Shown here piece after piece: positions 52,161-61,000 of a stretch of DNA of 64,000 nucleotides (positions are counted from its first letter, which is position 1; the number at the start of each line of letters is the position of its first letter). The notes beneath the pieces are model-generated. The model did not search any database and had not been told where the DNA came from. It saw nothing but the letters and a program-made list of their open reading frames with translations. This DNA comes from Stenomitos rutilans HA7619-LM2 (GTDB taxonomy: Bacteria; Cyanobacteriota; Cyanobacteriia; Leptolyngbyales; Leptolyngbyaceae): assembly GCA_019358945.1 (NCBI GenBank), contig JAHHIE010000021.1, positions 35,217 through 99,216 on the forward strand, given 5' to 3'. The position numbers were made by a program, and so were the translations under genes.

Positions 52161-53678
52161 TCACACCCACGATGGTAGCCACATCCGTAGCTTGAACCCC
52201 AGAGTGGATAGGGGCAACCCTAAGTAAATGGGTAGCCAGAAGATGAAGGCTAGAACGATGAGGACGATCGCCACAATGCCGAGCATTCGCAAGTTTGTTT
52301 GTTTGCTATGGAGCCAGCGATCGACTAACCAGGCGATCGCCATTGTCGCAAAGACTGACGCACCCATGTAGTGATACAGAAACGTGCACCGCGTTACTTT
52401 TACCCAGGGCAACAGGTTGGCAGCATAATTCACACCGATGAAGAGCGCCAGCCAGATTTCAGTTGTACTCAAGGTGAGACGGCGATCGGACGTAGCGACA
52501 CCTTCCGTTGATAGCGGCGTTGTCCGCCAATTTAAAAGCTGTTGTACCAGGACGACGAAGACAAGCACAATCGCCAGTGTTGACAGCCACCAAAGAAAGG
52601 GGTTGCCGATTGCGTGGACATCGTAGATCACCATACTGCCAGGGCGCACAGCCGGATCGGTAGACAAGAGCGGCCCACCCTGCGCCTCGACTTTGTAGTA
52701 GTACGCTACTGGACGCAGCATCAAAATCCAGGTGTACCAATCAGCGCAATAGGGGTGCACTTTCGGCCCATTTGGCACCCGCTCGTGGTACTCCAGAATT
52801 TGCTTTTGCAACTCCCAAAAGCCAACCGTTGTGTTGAATTTGAGGTGAGGAATCCAGATCAGGCGATAAAAAACGGCTGGTACAACGCCCAGATTCAAAG
52901 CAATTTGCCAGGGCGCTACCTGGGCCAATCGTTGAAGCGGAATGCGCGGTATGCGATCGATCTGTGCTGTGTCTGACGCACCCGCGAATAGCTGTAGCCC
53001 AGAATGGTAAGGGAAGCGCTTCTGAAGCCAGCAGAGCAACCAGGCGGCAAGCCATAGCCCGTAAGCACCAAACAGAAACCACAGTCCGTTCCACTTAATG
53101 GATGCCGAGGCTCCAAAGAAAATGCCTGAGCCAATGAAGTAAAGGCTGCGACGGGTCGATCGTCCCTCCAACGCCAGCAATAGAAACCACAGCCCTAACA
53201 GCCCAAAAATCACCAGGTAAACGTTATTCAGGGCATAGCGCGACTCTACCAGAAACAACCCATCCAGTGCCGCAAATAGCCCCGCCAGAAAACTATAGCT
53301 GGGGCGACGAGTCAACTGATACGCAATGCCTGCAATGACCAGTGGCATAAACGATCCCGTCAGCGCATTCAGCCAACGGTAGCTCCACGTACTGTACTCA
53401 GCCCCCGCCAAACTGTTGACAGTATCTCGCCCGATCGGCCACTGATTACCCAGCCAAATGCCGATTGCAATGAGGTATTTGCTTAGAGGTGGATGCCCAT
53501 CAAACAGCGGAGTCTGTGTCAAATAATCGTGGGCAAATTTGACGTAATACACCTCGTCAAAGACCAAACTGTTAAACCGTCCCAAGCCCCAAAAGCGTAG
53601 CGCTAAGGACGACAGCAGTAGCCCGATCAGGCCAATTTTGAACCAGGTGGCAGTCCCACCCGATGCTTTGTTGAACAT
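52161..53678 (-). CDS. PMT-family (dolichyl-phosphate-mannose type) glycosyltransferase
   Basis: This 505-residue membrane protein has about ten helices. Its N-terminal acidic loop L-V-F-D-E-V-Y-Y-V-K-F-A (about 37-48), followed by D-G-H-P-P-L-S-K-Y, is the catalytic signature of protein O-mannosyltransferases (PMT, GT39). Bacterial relatives move mannose from polyprenyl phosphate to exported proteins. The C-terminal 100 residues are helical membrane segments. Confidence 0.88.
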   Translation of the reverse strand: MFNKASGGTATWFKIGLIGLLLSSLALRFWGLGRFNSLVFDEVYYVKFAHDYLTQTPLFDGHPPLSKYLIAIGIWLGNQWPIGRDTVNSLAGAEYSTWSYRWLNALTGSFMPLVIAGIAYQLTRRPSYSFLAGLFAALDGLFLVESRYALNNVYLVIFGLLGLWFLLLALEGRSTRRSLYFIGSGIFFGASASIKWNGLWFLFGAYGLWLAAWLLCWLQKRFPYHSGLQLFAGASDTAQIDRIPRIPLQRLAQVAPWQIALNLGVVPAVFYRLIWIPHLKFNTTVGFWELQKQILEYHERVPNGPKVHPYCADWYTWILMLRPVAYYYKVEAQGGPLLSTDPAVRPGSMVIYDVHAIGNPFLWWLSTLAIVLVFVVLVQQLLNWRTTPLSTEGVATSDRRLTLSTTEIWLALFIGVNYAANLLPWVKVTRCTFLYHYMGASVFATMAIAWLVDRWLHSKQTNLRMLGIVAIVLIVLAFIFWLPIYLGLPLSTLGFKLRMWLPSWV

Positions 53679-53970
53679 AGCTCACGTTTTGTCCTTCCGT
53701 GTGCGTTCCTACTGTCGCATAGGGGGGAGCGATTGCCATAGATCTGAAGTGGCAAAGTTGGATAGTCAGGTTCTAGCGGTCAGCGGTCAGCGGTCAGCGG
53801 AGAAGTTTTGAGTTTTGAGTTTTGAGTTGAAGAGCTATTAGCGGTCAGCCGTTAACCCACTCCCGACTCTCGACTCCCGACTCCTTTCTTCTGCCCTCTG
53901 CCTTCTGCCTAGATTGCAACTCGTGTAGAATAAGCCAGACGATCAGTCGCGATCGCCTCTTAAACCTGCC
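53679..53970. repeat. STRR cluster between PMT and coiled-coil genes
   Basis: CGGTCAG three times near 53780, TTTTGAG three times near 53806, then GACTCCC and CTTCTGC units to about 53908. No gene is supported. Confidence 0.85.
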
Positions 53971-54291
53971 ATGACTACCGAAAAGCGCCTGGACACCATC
54001 GACCACCGCCTCGAAATCATCACCGAACAGATCGGTAGGCTTACCGAGAGTACAACCGAATTTAGGGCTGATATGGCAGAAATCAAAGAAGCCATCAAAG
54101 CTAATAGCGCTCAGATTGCTCAAGTCAGCGTTCAAATCAGTCATCTAACGGATGGGATGACTGAATTTAGAGCTGATATGGCAGAAATCAAAGAGACGGT
54201 TAGAGAGCAGTCTAAAATTAGCCAGCAGCAGGCTGAAAGTGTGGCACGACTGTCTCGCATTGTGGAACAGTTACTCGAAAGGGAGGCATGA
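53971..54291 (+). CDS. Small coiled-coil protein, paralogue of the protein at 30559
   Basis: This 106-residue all-helical protein has internal repeats: two copies of T-E-F-R-A-D-M-A-E-I-K-E at about 31-42 and 67-78, each preceded by an L-T-(E/D) segment. It begins M-T-T and ends S-V-A-R-L-S-R-I-V-E-Q-L-L, matching the layout of the 30559 protein. Short coiled-coil repeats of this kind are frequent in cyanobacteria; the function is unknown. Confidence 0.68.
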   Translation: MTTEKRLDTIDHRLEIITEQIGRLTESTTEFRADMAEIKEAIKANSAQIAQVSVQISHLTDGMTEFRADMAEIKETVREQSKISQQQAESVARLSRIVEQLLEREA

Positions 54292-54334
54292 GGCGATCGC
54301 GTCCTGCCCTCATTACTCAGTTTTTTCCTAAAGC

Positions 54335-55030
54335 ATGAAGCCAATAGCCATCGTATTACTTTCCGGCGGACTCGATTCTGCGACCGCAGCGGCTCAAGCG
54401 ATCGCGGATGGCTATACCGTCATTGCCTTGTCGCTTGATTACGGGCAACGCCATGTACGCGAACTTCTGGCTGCCAAGCAAATTGCAATACATCTCGGCA
54501 TTCAGGAACATTTCACCCTGGACGTGAACCTGGCGCAGTGGGGTGGTTCCTCATTGACCGATGAGACGATCACAGTACCGCTAGAGGGTGTACAGTCCGA
54601 TGTCATTCCCAATACCTATGTGCCGGGGCGCAATACGGTGTTTCTGGCGACCGCCCTTTCGCTGGCAGAAGCCAAAAACGCAGCCGCTATCTACCTGGGC
54701 ATCAATGCAGTGGACTACTCTGGCTATCCTGATTGCCGACCCGCCTATCTAGAGGCATATCAGCACCTTGCAACGCTATCTTCTAAAGCAGGATTGGCAG
54801 GCAACGCACCGAAATTGATGGCACCGTTAGTGATGGATAGCAAAGCAGATATTGTGCGACGTGCGATGCAGTTGGACGTACCGATCGCTCAAACCTGGTC
54901 GTGCTATCAGGGAGAATCGGAACCATGCGGCTTATGTGACTCGTGCCGTATTCGCGATCGGGCCTTGATTGAAGCGGGATGTATCGAGCTGGCTACAGCG
55001 ATCGGTCAGGCGTTGCACAACACGCTTTAA
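54335..55030 (+). CDS. queC: 7-cyano-7-deazaguanine synthase
   Basis: QueC converts 7-carboxy-7-deazaguanine to preQ0 with ATP and ammonia, on the way to queuosine in tRNA. The 231-residue protein has the ATP pyrophosphatase loop [11 protein letters not shown] (8-18), [15 protein letters not shown] near 91 and the zinc cluster [15 protein letters not shown] near 190-204. No preQ1 riboswitch is evident upstream. Confidence 0.96.
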   Translation: MKPIAIVLLSGGLDSATAAAQAIADGYTVIALSLDYGQRHVRELLAAKQIAIHLGIQEHFTLDVNLAQWGGSSLTDETITVPLEGVQSDVIPNTYVPGRNTVFLATALSLAEAKNAAAIYLGINAVDYSGYPDCRPAYLEAYQHLATLSSKAGLAGNAPKLMAPLVMDSKADIVRRAMQLDVPIAQTWSCYQGESEPCGLCDSCRIRDRALIEAGCIELATAIGQALHNTL

Positions 55031-55033
55031 ACC

Positions 55034-55072
55034 TTCAGGTCTCCAACATCTTGAAGACATCGGAGACCTGAA
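55034..55072 (+). terminator. Hairpin after queC
   Basis: TTCAGGTCTCC (55034-55044) and GGAGACCTGAA (55062-55072) form a perfect 11-bp stem with a 17-base loop just after the queC stop. No T-run follows. It lies between convergent genes and may serve both. Confidence 0.7.
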
Positions 55073-55109
55073 ACTGAGCCTTTGAATTTGAGGCTTCTGT
55101 GGCAGCTAG

Positions 55110-56594
55110 CTATTCTTCCTCGCCACCATAATCCTCGCCGCCTTCGTCGTAGCTTGCTTCAGCGTCGCCGTAATCCTCTTCAGCTTCGTCTTCGGCATAA
55201 TCCTCTTCTGCCTCCTCTTCTTCTTCCGATTCGTCTTCTTCGTAGCTGGCCTCTATTTCCTCGGAGTCCTCTTCCTCTTCAGAATCCTCGTCTTCAGATT
55301 CCTCCTCTTCCTCTTCCGATTCGTCTTCTTCGTAGCTGTTTTCTATTTCCTCAGAGTCCTCCTCCTCTTCATCTTCATCCTCCTCAGCGTCTTCCTCTTC
55401 CGACTCTTCTTCGTAGCTATCTTCGATCTCTTCAGATGCTTCAGATGTTTCTTCGTAGCTATACTCTGTTTCTTCAGAAGTCGCTTCAGACGTTTCTTCG
55501 TAGCTATACTCGGATTCTTCAGAGGTCTCTACGAGTGTAAATTCCTCATATTCATCCTCGTATTCGGCGTAATACAGAGCATCCAGATCTTCGCAGACTG
55601 AAGTATCGATATAGTGCCCATCGACAAAGACTGACTCTTGTACATATTCAACGGTGTAGTCGCTGTCATACTCTGCGGTGCGACCTGCGCCAGCAGACTG
55701 CATTGCGTGCGCGATCGCAGCCGTTGCACCACTAAACAACGAAGCCTGCTCACCTTGAATATCCTGGCTCAGGTCGATATTGGCATCCGCTACGTGGCGA
55801 ATAGCCCACAAATCGCCGTTTAAGTCGGGGTTGGTCATGTAGTCGTAGGGGATGTAGCAGTAGCCACGGTCGCCCCAACCTTCGCCCCAGGAATTACGGA
55901 CAATGAATACCTTGTCTTCATCGGAGTAGCCTACGCAGAGCATGGCATGTCCACCATCATGCTTTTCATTGTCTGGATCGGGCGTGGGCACTAGACCCTT
56001 TGAACCAGCCTTTTGAAACGATGAGAATAAATCTAAGCCAAAGGTGAAGGGGTAGCCATCTGCCAAACATTGCCGCATGGCATCCAGATTGACATCCACC
56101 CGGTAAGCATCTTCGATGAGAAAGTTTGTGGCTTCTTCATACGCGTTTTCATGGGGCGGCTCAAAGATGCGATGGAGATCAAACGGCCAGGTTGCTTCGG
56201 CGCAGGTACCATACTTTTTCAGCACCTTGATGCAACTCCGGAGGTACGTACCTTCATCAGAGTCGGGAGCACCGTCTAAATCACGAGCGTTGTAGTAAAT
56301 GAAGAGGCGGCTGACATCGTGTGCAGACCCTCTAACGCGCTTTGCCAGATATTCATATGCGCCTGCCATCGCGTTGGCAGTGCAGCTATTAGAGTTCCCC
56401 TGGTTTTCCACTGGGGTCATATAGGGGCGCAAATCAACTTTGGCTGGCAGATCGTCGGTCGATCGGCTCGATTTATAGGTTTTGTCGTTAGGATTTTTCT
56501 TATCGGGACGATAGCTGCCCAGTTTGATTTGCCCACCATCGGGCGTTTTAACCACCGTTGTTTTGCGGACGTGACGAAAGTTCTTGGTTGGCAT
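55110..56594 (-). CDS. Papain-family (C1) cysteine protease with long acidic C-terminal tail
   Basis: In this 494-residue protein residues about 45-290 are a C1 peptidase. Oxyanion Gln65 and catalytic Cys71 are in V-E-N-Q-G-N-S-N-S-C, His216 is in K-H-D-G-G-H-A-M-L, and Asn234 is in V-R-N-S-W-G-E-G-W. All are intact. No signal peptide is seen. From about residue 340 to the end the protein is almost wholly Glu/Asp/Ser, with Tyr spaced in S-Y-E-E units. The DNA there is imperfect repeats of TCCTCTTC-type units. A tail of this kind could bind calcium or basic partners, or act as an exit signal; that is conjecture. Confidence 0.88.
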   Translation of the reverse strand: MPTKNFRHVRKTTVVKTPDGGQIKLGSYRPDKKNPNDKTYKSSRSTDDLPAKVDLRPYMTPVENQGNSNSCTANAMAGAYEYLAKRVRGSAHDVSRLFIYYNARDLDGAPDSDEGTYLRSCIKVLKKYGTCAEATWPFDLHRIFEPPHENAYEEATNFLIEDAYRVDVNLDAMRQCLADGYPFTFGLDLFSSFQKAGSKGLVPTPDPDNEKHDGGHAMLCVGYSDEDKVFIVRNSWGEGWGDRGYCYIPYDYMTNPDLNGDLWAIRHVADANIDLSQDIQGEQASLFSGATAAIAHAMQSAGAGRTAEYDSDYTVEYVQESVFVDGHYIDTSVCEDLDALYYAEYEDEYEEFTLVETSEESEYSYEETSEATSEETEYSYEETSEASEEIEDSYEEESEEEDAEEDEDEEEEDSEEIENSYEEDESEEEEEESEDEDSEEEEDSEEIEASYEEDESEEEEEAEEDYAEDEAEEDYGDAEASYDEGGEDYGGEEE

Positions 56595-56700
56595 CGGGAA
56601 ACCTTTAAGAGGAGTATCTGAGTGCAGTGCTCATTGATACAGGATTCCCTTGTCCAGAACCGGGCTAACGAGGTTTAAACACAAAGAATGTTCAAGCCAG

Positions 56701-56744
56701 AAAAAACCACCACCCATGAGGAGAGTCAAAAGCAGGATGGTGGT
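56701..56744 (-). terminator. Rho-independent terminator (minus strand)
   Basis: Read on the minus strand, ACCACCATCC (56744-56735) pairs, with one mismatch, with GGGTGGTGGT (56715-56706). It is followed by a run of six T. It sits 34 bases beyond the stop codon of the small membrane-protein gene and fits it well. Confidence 0.8.
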
Positions 56745-56777
56745 CATAACTGATCGCGTGCGATCAGGGTTATGAGG

Positions 56778-56948
56778 CTAAGGCGTAAGATGGGTGTTGG
56801 TGTTGTAGTAGTAAAGCGCTGCTACAACTAACATGCCAAGTATGATGGCAACCGTGCTCATGAGTAGAGAAAAGGACGCTCTCTTGCTGATGGGCTGTTC
56901 ACGCTCAATTTGTTGCAGCGATCGTGTCGGGGGTTGACCAGTTTTCAT
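56778..56948 (-). CDS. Small single-pass membrane protein (56 residues)
   Basis: This short gene begins M-K-T-G-Q-P-P-T-R-S-L-Q with a charged N-terminus. It has one strongly hydrophobic helix (L-M-S-T-V-A-I-I-L-G-M-L-V-V-A-A-L, about 29-46) and ends Y-Y-Y-N-T-N-T-H-L-T-P. It is followed by a good rho-independent terminator, which supports its being a real transcript. No family is recognised. Confidence 0.65.
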   Translation of the reverse strand: MKTGQPPTRSLQQIEREQPISKRASFSLLMSTVAIILGMLVVAALYYYNTNTHLTP

Positions 56949-57042
56949 AACTGTGATGTCCTAGCGTGGTTGATTCCTCATCTTCATGCCGGACCACAAA
57001 CGCTGCATCTAACTTTTGGGTTAATCACGACAACCGTGTTTT

Positions 57043-57158
57043 CTACTGCATCCGATCTATTGTGCGGTACTGAATGAACTCAGCCACGTGATGGGTTTGC
57101 AGGTTCTCGTCGCCTGTTAAATCAGCGATCGTCCGTGCCACTTTAAGGATGCGATCGC
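57043..57158 (-). pseudogene. Detached duplicate of the comM 3' end
   Basis: This fragment of about 116 bases matches 57628-57743, the last 38 codons of comM, with about 19 mismatches by eye and no indels. It still reads [28 protein letters not shown] and stop. It begins six bases beyond the HicA stop codon. Together with the comM end it flanks the HicAB module as a direct repeat. Confidence 0.92.
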
Positions 57159-57163
57159 GGAAC

Positions 57164-57388
57164 CTACAAGAGATTTCTAAACTCCTCGCGCGTCAGCTTA
57201 CAGTCTCGCAAGATCTGGGACAATAGCCCAGTGCCGATCGTTTCACCAGCATGGACTGGGACAACGGTTGCTCGACCATCCACATGCAGTAAGAAATGGT
57301 GGCTACCACGAACTCTAGCAACTGCAAATCCTGCTTTCCGAAGCGCTGCAATCACTTTACGCCCTGTTACACTGGGCAGTCTGGTCAT
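57164..57388 (-). CDS. hicA: HicA-type mRNA interferase toxin
   Basis: This 74-residue protein contains [18 protein letters not shown], catalytic [26 protein letters not shown] and a final helix. It is of the classical HicA (YcfA) type and is not close to the HicA at 42897. It overlaps its antitoxin by four bases. Here the antitoxin comes first and the whole pair lies between two copies of the comM end. Confidence 0.93.
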   Translation of the reverse strand: MTRLPSVTGRKVIAALRKAGFAVARVRGSHHFLLHVDGRATVVPVHAGETIGTGLLSQILRDCKLTREEFRNLL

Positions 57389-57600
57389 AGTTCAACTGAA
57401 ATTTGATGCACACCCACAAAATCTAGGGATTCGCTTAGACTACCCTCAACTTCCAGGCAAAGCTTGATCGCTTCCCGAATGCGCTCCATCAGTTCATCTA
57501 AAGATTTTGCTTGCGTATGGCACCCTGGAAGGCTTGGCACCGAGGCAACAAAATAGCCATCGGAGTCGCGTTCGATAATCACATTAAACTCTTTGCTCAT
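57385..57600 (-). CDS. hicB: HicB-type antitoxin
   Basis: This 71-residue protein contains F-N-V-I-I-E-R-D-S-D-G-Y-F-V-A-S-V-P-S-L-P-type strands, then P-G-C-H-T-Q-A-K-S-L-D-E-L-M-E-R-I-R-E-A-I. It has no DNA-binding domain. It starts 28 bases beyond the comM stop codon, so comM transcripts could run into it. Confidence 0.92.
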   Translation of the reverse strand: MSKEFNVIIERDSDGYFVASVPSLPGCHTQAKSLDELMERIREAIKLCLEVEGSLSESLDFVGVHQISVEL

Positions 57601-57627
57601 AGTTCAGTGGTTTGCAGTTCGGATCAT

Positions 57628-59154
57628 CTACTGCATCCTATCTATTGTGCGGTACTGAATCGCCTCAGCCACATGCTGGGTTTGTAGATGCTCATCACCA
57701 CAAAGATCCGCGATCGTTCGTGCCACTTTGAGGATGCGATCGCTCGCCCGTACCGACAACCCCAATTTGCGAATGGCTGCTTCGAGTAAGTTCCGCGTGG
57801 CATCATCTAGCACACACCATTGTTTGAGATGACGGCTTTGCATTTCAGCATTGCAGCGTAGGGTTGTGTCCTTAAAGCGCAGTTGGGCACAATGCCGAGC
57901 AGTTTGGACGCGATCGCGCACCGAAGCGGACTCTTCGCCCTTCGGCTGTTGGGTAATTTCTTCTGGCTTCAAGCGATTCACCGCCACTTGTAGATCAATG
58001 CGATCCATTAGTGGCCCCGATAGGCGTGCCCAGTATTGTTCTCGCGCCCTCGGCGTACACGTACAGGGTTGCACCGTATCCGCAAAGTAGCCACAGGGGC
58101 AGGGATTAGCGCTAGCAACCAGCGTAAACTGTGCCGGAAACGACACTGATTGCCGTGTGCGCGAGATGCTGACGTACCCGTCCTCCAGCGGTTGGCGAAG
58201 AAATTCTAAGACATCGCGTTTAAATTCTGTTAGCTCGTCCAGAAAAAGTACGCCTCGGTGTGACAAAGAGATTTCACCGGGTCTGGGAAAACTGCCGCCG
58301 CCTACAAGCGATGGTCCTGACGCAGAGTGATGGGGACTGCGAAACGGACGCGTCGCTACCAGTGAACCCTTATTTTTTAGCAAACCAGCGACGGAATGGA
58401 TTTGAGTGACTTCAAGGGCTTCTTCAAAGGATAAGGGCGGCAAAATGCCAGGAAGACGACGTGCCAGCATGGTTTTTCCGCTACCAGGAGGCCCTACGAA
58501 TATAAGGTTGTGCCCTCCGGCTGCGGCAATTTCTAAGGCACGGCGAGCGTGTGCCTGCCCTTTCACATCCTTTAAGTCGGGGCCAGCAAATTGCGATCGC
58601 TCCAGTTCTTCCAATCCATCTACTTGAGTCGGCACATACTGATCCGCCGCACATAGAAAATTACCCACATCAGATAGATGCTTGAAGCCAAAGACCGATA
58701 GCCCTTTGACGACAGCCGCTTCACGAGCATTATCCGCAGGTACGACTAGCCCAGAGATCCCAAGACGTTTGGCCGCCGCTGCGATCGCCAGTACTCCCGC
58801 TACCGGACGCAAACTCCCATCCAGCGAGACTTCTCCCAGAAACAAATAGTCATCCAGCAAATCGGTGTTTACCTGTTCTGAGGCTGCCAGAATGCCCACG
58901 CCGATGGGTAAATCAAAACTTGGGCCTTCCTTCCGCAGATCGGCTGGAGTCAGGTTGACGACCACCTTACGCATGGGAAAGACGTAGCCTGCATTCTTCA
59001 GTGCCGCTCTCACTCGTTCTTTCGATTCCTGCACTTCTTGTGAAGGCAGACCTACCACAACGATGCCCGGTAGTCCGCCTGCAATATCAACCTCAACGCC
59101 GACCTTAACTGCGTCGATTCCAACCAGTGATGCACTCCAAACTCTGGCAAGCAT
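57628..59154 (-). CDS. comM: YifB/ComM-family Mg-chelatase-like AAA+ ATPase
   Basis: ComM is a helicase-like AAA+ protein that promotes branch migration during natural transformation. The 508-residue protein has the N-terminal ChlI-like domain (L-A-R-V-W-S-A-S-L-V-G-I-D-A), Walker A G-P-P-G-S-G-K-T (221-228), Walker B L-F-L-D-E-L near 303 and a cysteine-rich C-P-C-G...C-T-C loop near 355. The C-terminal helical domain is complete. Its 3' end is repeated 470 bases further on, across the HicAB pair. Confidence 0.95.
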   Translation of the reverse strand: MLARVWSASLVGIDAVKVGVEVDIAGGLPGIVVVGLPSQEVQESKERVRAALKNAGYVFPMRKVVVNLTPADLRKEGPSFDLPIGVGILAASEQVNTDLLDDYLFLGEVSLDGSLRPVAGVLAIAAAAKRLGISGLVVPADNAREAAVVKGLSVFGFKHLSDVGNFLCAADQYVPTQVDGLEELERSQFAGPDLKDVKGQAHARRALEIAAAGGHNLIFVGPPGSGKTMLARRLPGILPPLSFEEALEVTQIHSVAGLLKNKGSLVATRPFRSPHHSASGPSLVGGGSFPRPGEISLSHRGVLFLDELTEFKRDVLEFLRQPLEDGYVSISRTRQSVSFPAQFTLVASANPCPCGYFADTVQPCTCTPRAREQYWARLSGPLMDRIDLQVAVNRLKPEEITQQPKGEESASVRDRVQTARHCAQLRFKDTTLRCNAEMQSRHLKQWCVLDDATRNLLEAAIRKLGLSVRASDRILKVARTIADLCGDEHLQTQHVAEAIQYRTIDRMQ

Positions 59155-59340
59155 ACTTTCCCGCGATCGTACTCTTGCTAGAGTGCCCTGAAGACTCGAT
59201 GAGACAACAGAGCTATCACTGATGCAGTCATCGCGTTGACCCTATGGGTGAGCCAAAAGGTGGTTGTATTACGGTACTCTTGAAGGCGATCGCGCCTGGG
59301 CTGATGGATCTGCGCGAATTTACACTCTTAAGGAACCCAC

Positions 59341-59544
59341 ATGGCTTTCATCTATTTCCCCACTGTCCAAGCAACCTTAAACACTGACCAGATCACTAGA
59401 ATCATGTGGTCAACCAACGAAGTATTGACAGGTTTCGTCCATCTAGCCGCAGATGCGTCCGATCGCAACAGTGTCGTGACCCTATCTGGCAGTGATGCCG
59501 AGAAGCTATGGGGCATTATGCATCCCAATGAGCCAAAACCGTAA
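59341..59544 (+). CDS. Small conserved hypothetical protein
   Basis: This 67-residue protein has AAGGA about seven bases before the ATG. It is mostly beta in character: L-N-T-D-Q-I-T-R-I-M-W, F-V-H-L-A-A-D-A-S-D, V-T-L-S-G-S-D-A-E-K-L-W. No membrane segment or known domain is present. Confidence 0.6.
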   Translation: MAFIYFPTVQATLNTDQITRIMWSTNEVLTGFVHLAADASDRNSVVTLSGSDAEKLWGIMHPNEPKP

Positions 59545-59612
59545 ACCGATTTAGGGGCACAGAAGGCGAATCACCGTAGCGGCAATCGCGGACATTAGGC
59601 ATGCGGATGTGT

Positions 59613-60278
59613 TTAGGCTGATTGATGCAGCGGTGATTCCTCATAGTGCTGTAGTAGATCGGCAGGATCGTCGTAGATGGCGATCGCGTCTGCGAGTTGC
59701 TCATCGCTAAAACCACCCGTCCGAAACGCAATGACAGCAACACCTGCTTTGCTTGCCGCTTCGACATCATAGGGCGTGTCACCCAACATAACCGCACGGT
59801 CAGGAGCAAGTTGCGCTTTGTTGAGTGCCGCTTCGACAATGTTGGGTTGTGGTTTGGAAGCTTCGGCATCACTAGACGTTGTGAATTCATGCACTAAGTC
59901 ATCGATTTGAGCCACTTTTAGCAGAAGATCCAACTCTTCTGTAGTCGCGGAACTGGCAACCATGAGATGCAGCTTATTCTCCTGTAGCTTCTGAACTAAT
60001 GAGCGTGCGCCTTTCGCTGGCATGAGGCGTGAACCAAATTTTTTCAGGATTAATTCTTTGCGACGATCGGCAATTTGCTTTCCAGTACCATCTTTATCGT
60101 TTAACTCTGGCGCAAAGCGAGGAATAATTTGGTCGCCACCCATACCAATGAATGGACGCACCTGCTCAAATGAAATCTCGTAGCCATAAGCCGCAAACGC
60201 TTCCACCCAGGCTTGAGCGTGAGCATCATTACTTAATACAAAGGTGCCATCAATATCCAGCAAAACGCCATCCAGCAT
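59613..60278 (-). CDS. HAD-superfamily phosphatase (phosphoglycolate phosphatase-like)
   Basis: This 221-residue protein has motif I L-L-D-I-D-G-T-F (nucleophile D8, acid D10), a helical cap (about 18-90), motif II M-V-A-S-S-A-T and motif III with Lys in S-K-P-Q-P. Motif IV is M-L-G-D-T-P-Y-D-V. It is of the subclass that includes phosphoglycolate and sugar phosphatases. Substrate cannot be told from sequence. It stands alone. Confidence 0.88.
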   Translation of the reverse strand: MLDGVLLDIDGTFVLSNDAHAQAWVEAFAAYGYEISFEQVRPFIGMGGDQIIPRFAPELNDKDGTGKQIADRRKELILKKFGSRLMPAKGARSLVQKLQENKLHLMVASSATTEELDLLLKVAQIDDLVHEFTTSSDAEASKPQPNIVEAALNKAQLAPDRAVMLGDTPYDVEAASKAGVAVIAFRTGGFSDEQLADAIAIYDDPADLLQHYEESPLHQSA

Positions 60279-60458
60279 CGCGCGATCGTCCCCTAGCTAC
60301 CAGCCTATTAACGATGGTGCAGAACCCATCAGAAAACGTCTCCCTTGTTGCAGAGGTTATCTTGCCAGTGCCTTGAGTTGTAGTCGGGCTGACAGCGCAA
60401 AGTTAGCTCCAGCATCGGCGCTTGGGTACCTTAACAATGACATCTATCTATAAAAGGT

Positions 60459-60875
60459 ATGCTCAGGTTCTTTCAAATTGCAGCAGCCGTGGTGATCGCT
60501 GCTCTGCAACTCCAGTCTTCTACACCCGCATTGGCTAAAGAAAAGTGGGTTTACATTAGTAGCGATCGTTCTTTTCAATATTACGTAGACGTAAATTCTC
60601 TGAAACGAAAGGGGAATTTCGCCTGGTTCTGGTCCGGTGCGGCTGTTATCATACCGCCCGATGTCAAACCTGACGATCGCTTTTATCGCGTTCGCTTTAT
60701 CGCTTTGTATGAGTCTGTTGACTGTCGAAGCGGTGCCACTCGACTCAGAAGCCTGCGTTCATATGACAAAAATCAGAATTTAATTCCAGAGCTTTCTGAC
60801 GATGCTAAAAATGGCGGTTTATTAGGTTCAGGTGATCGAAAACATCCTGTGATGCGCTACGTGTGCCGTCGTTGA
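60459..60875 (+). CDS. Exported protein, surface-adhesin E / CNP1-like domain
   Basis: This 138-residue protein has a signal peptide (about 1-26, ending P-A-L-A-K). The mature protein starts with W-V-Y-I-S-S-D-R-S-F-Q-Y-Y-V-D and has one pair of Cys (V-D-C-R-S and the final V-C-R-R) that can bridge. This matches a small beta-rich domain common in cyanobacterial secreted proteins. The role is unknown. Confidence 0.7.
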   Translation: MLRFFQIAAAVVIAALQLQSSTPALAKEKWVYISSDRSFQYYVDVNSLKRKGNFAWFWSGAAVIIPPDVKPDDRFYRVRFIALYESVDCRSGATRLRSLRSYDKNQNLIPELSDDAKNGGLLGSGDRKHPVMRYVCRR

Positions 60876-61000
60876 CTACTGAGCCGTCGTTGATTGATTG
60901 TGCTGGCAGAGTATCTTTTAGGTTGATTCTGACTCAGCGAGAGAAGGGAATCTGCGCTTAAAATAGAAAAGCCACAATTCCGGGTTCGCCCGCATTTTCT

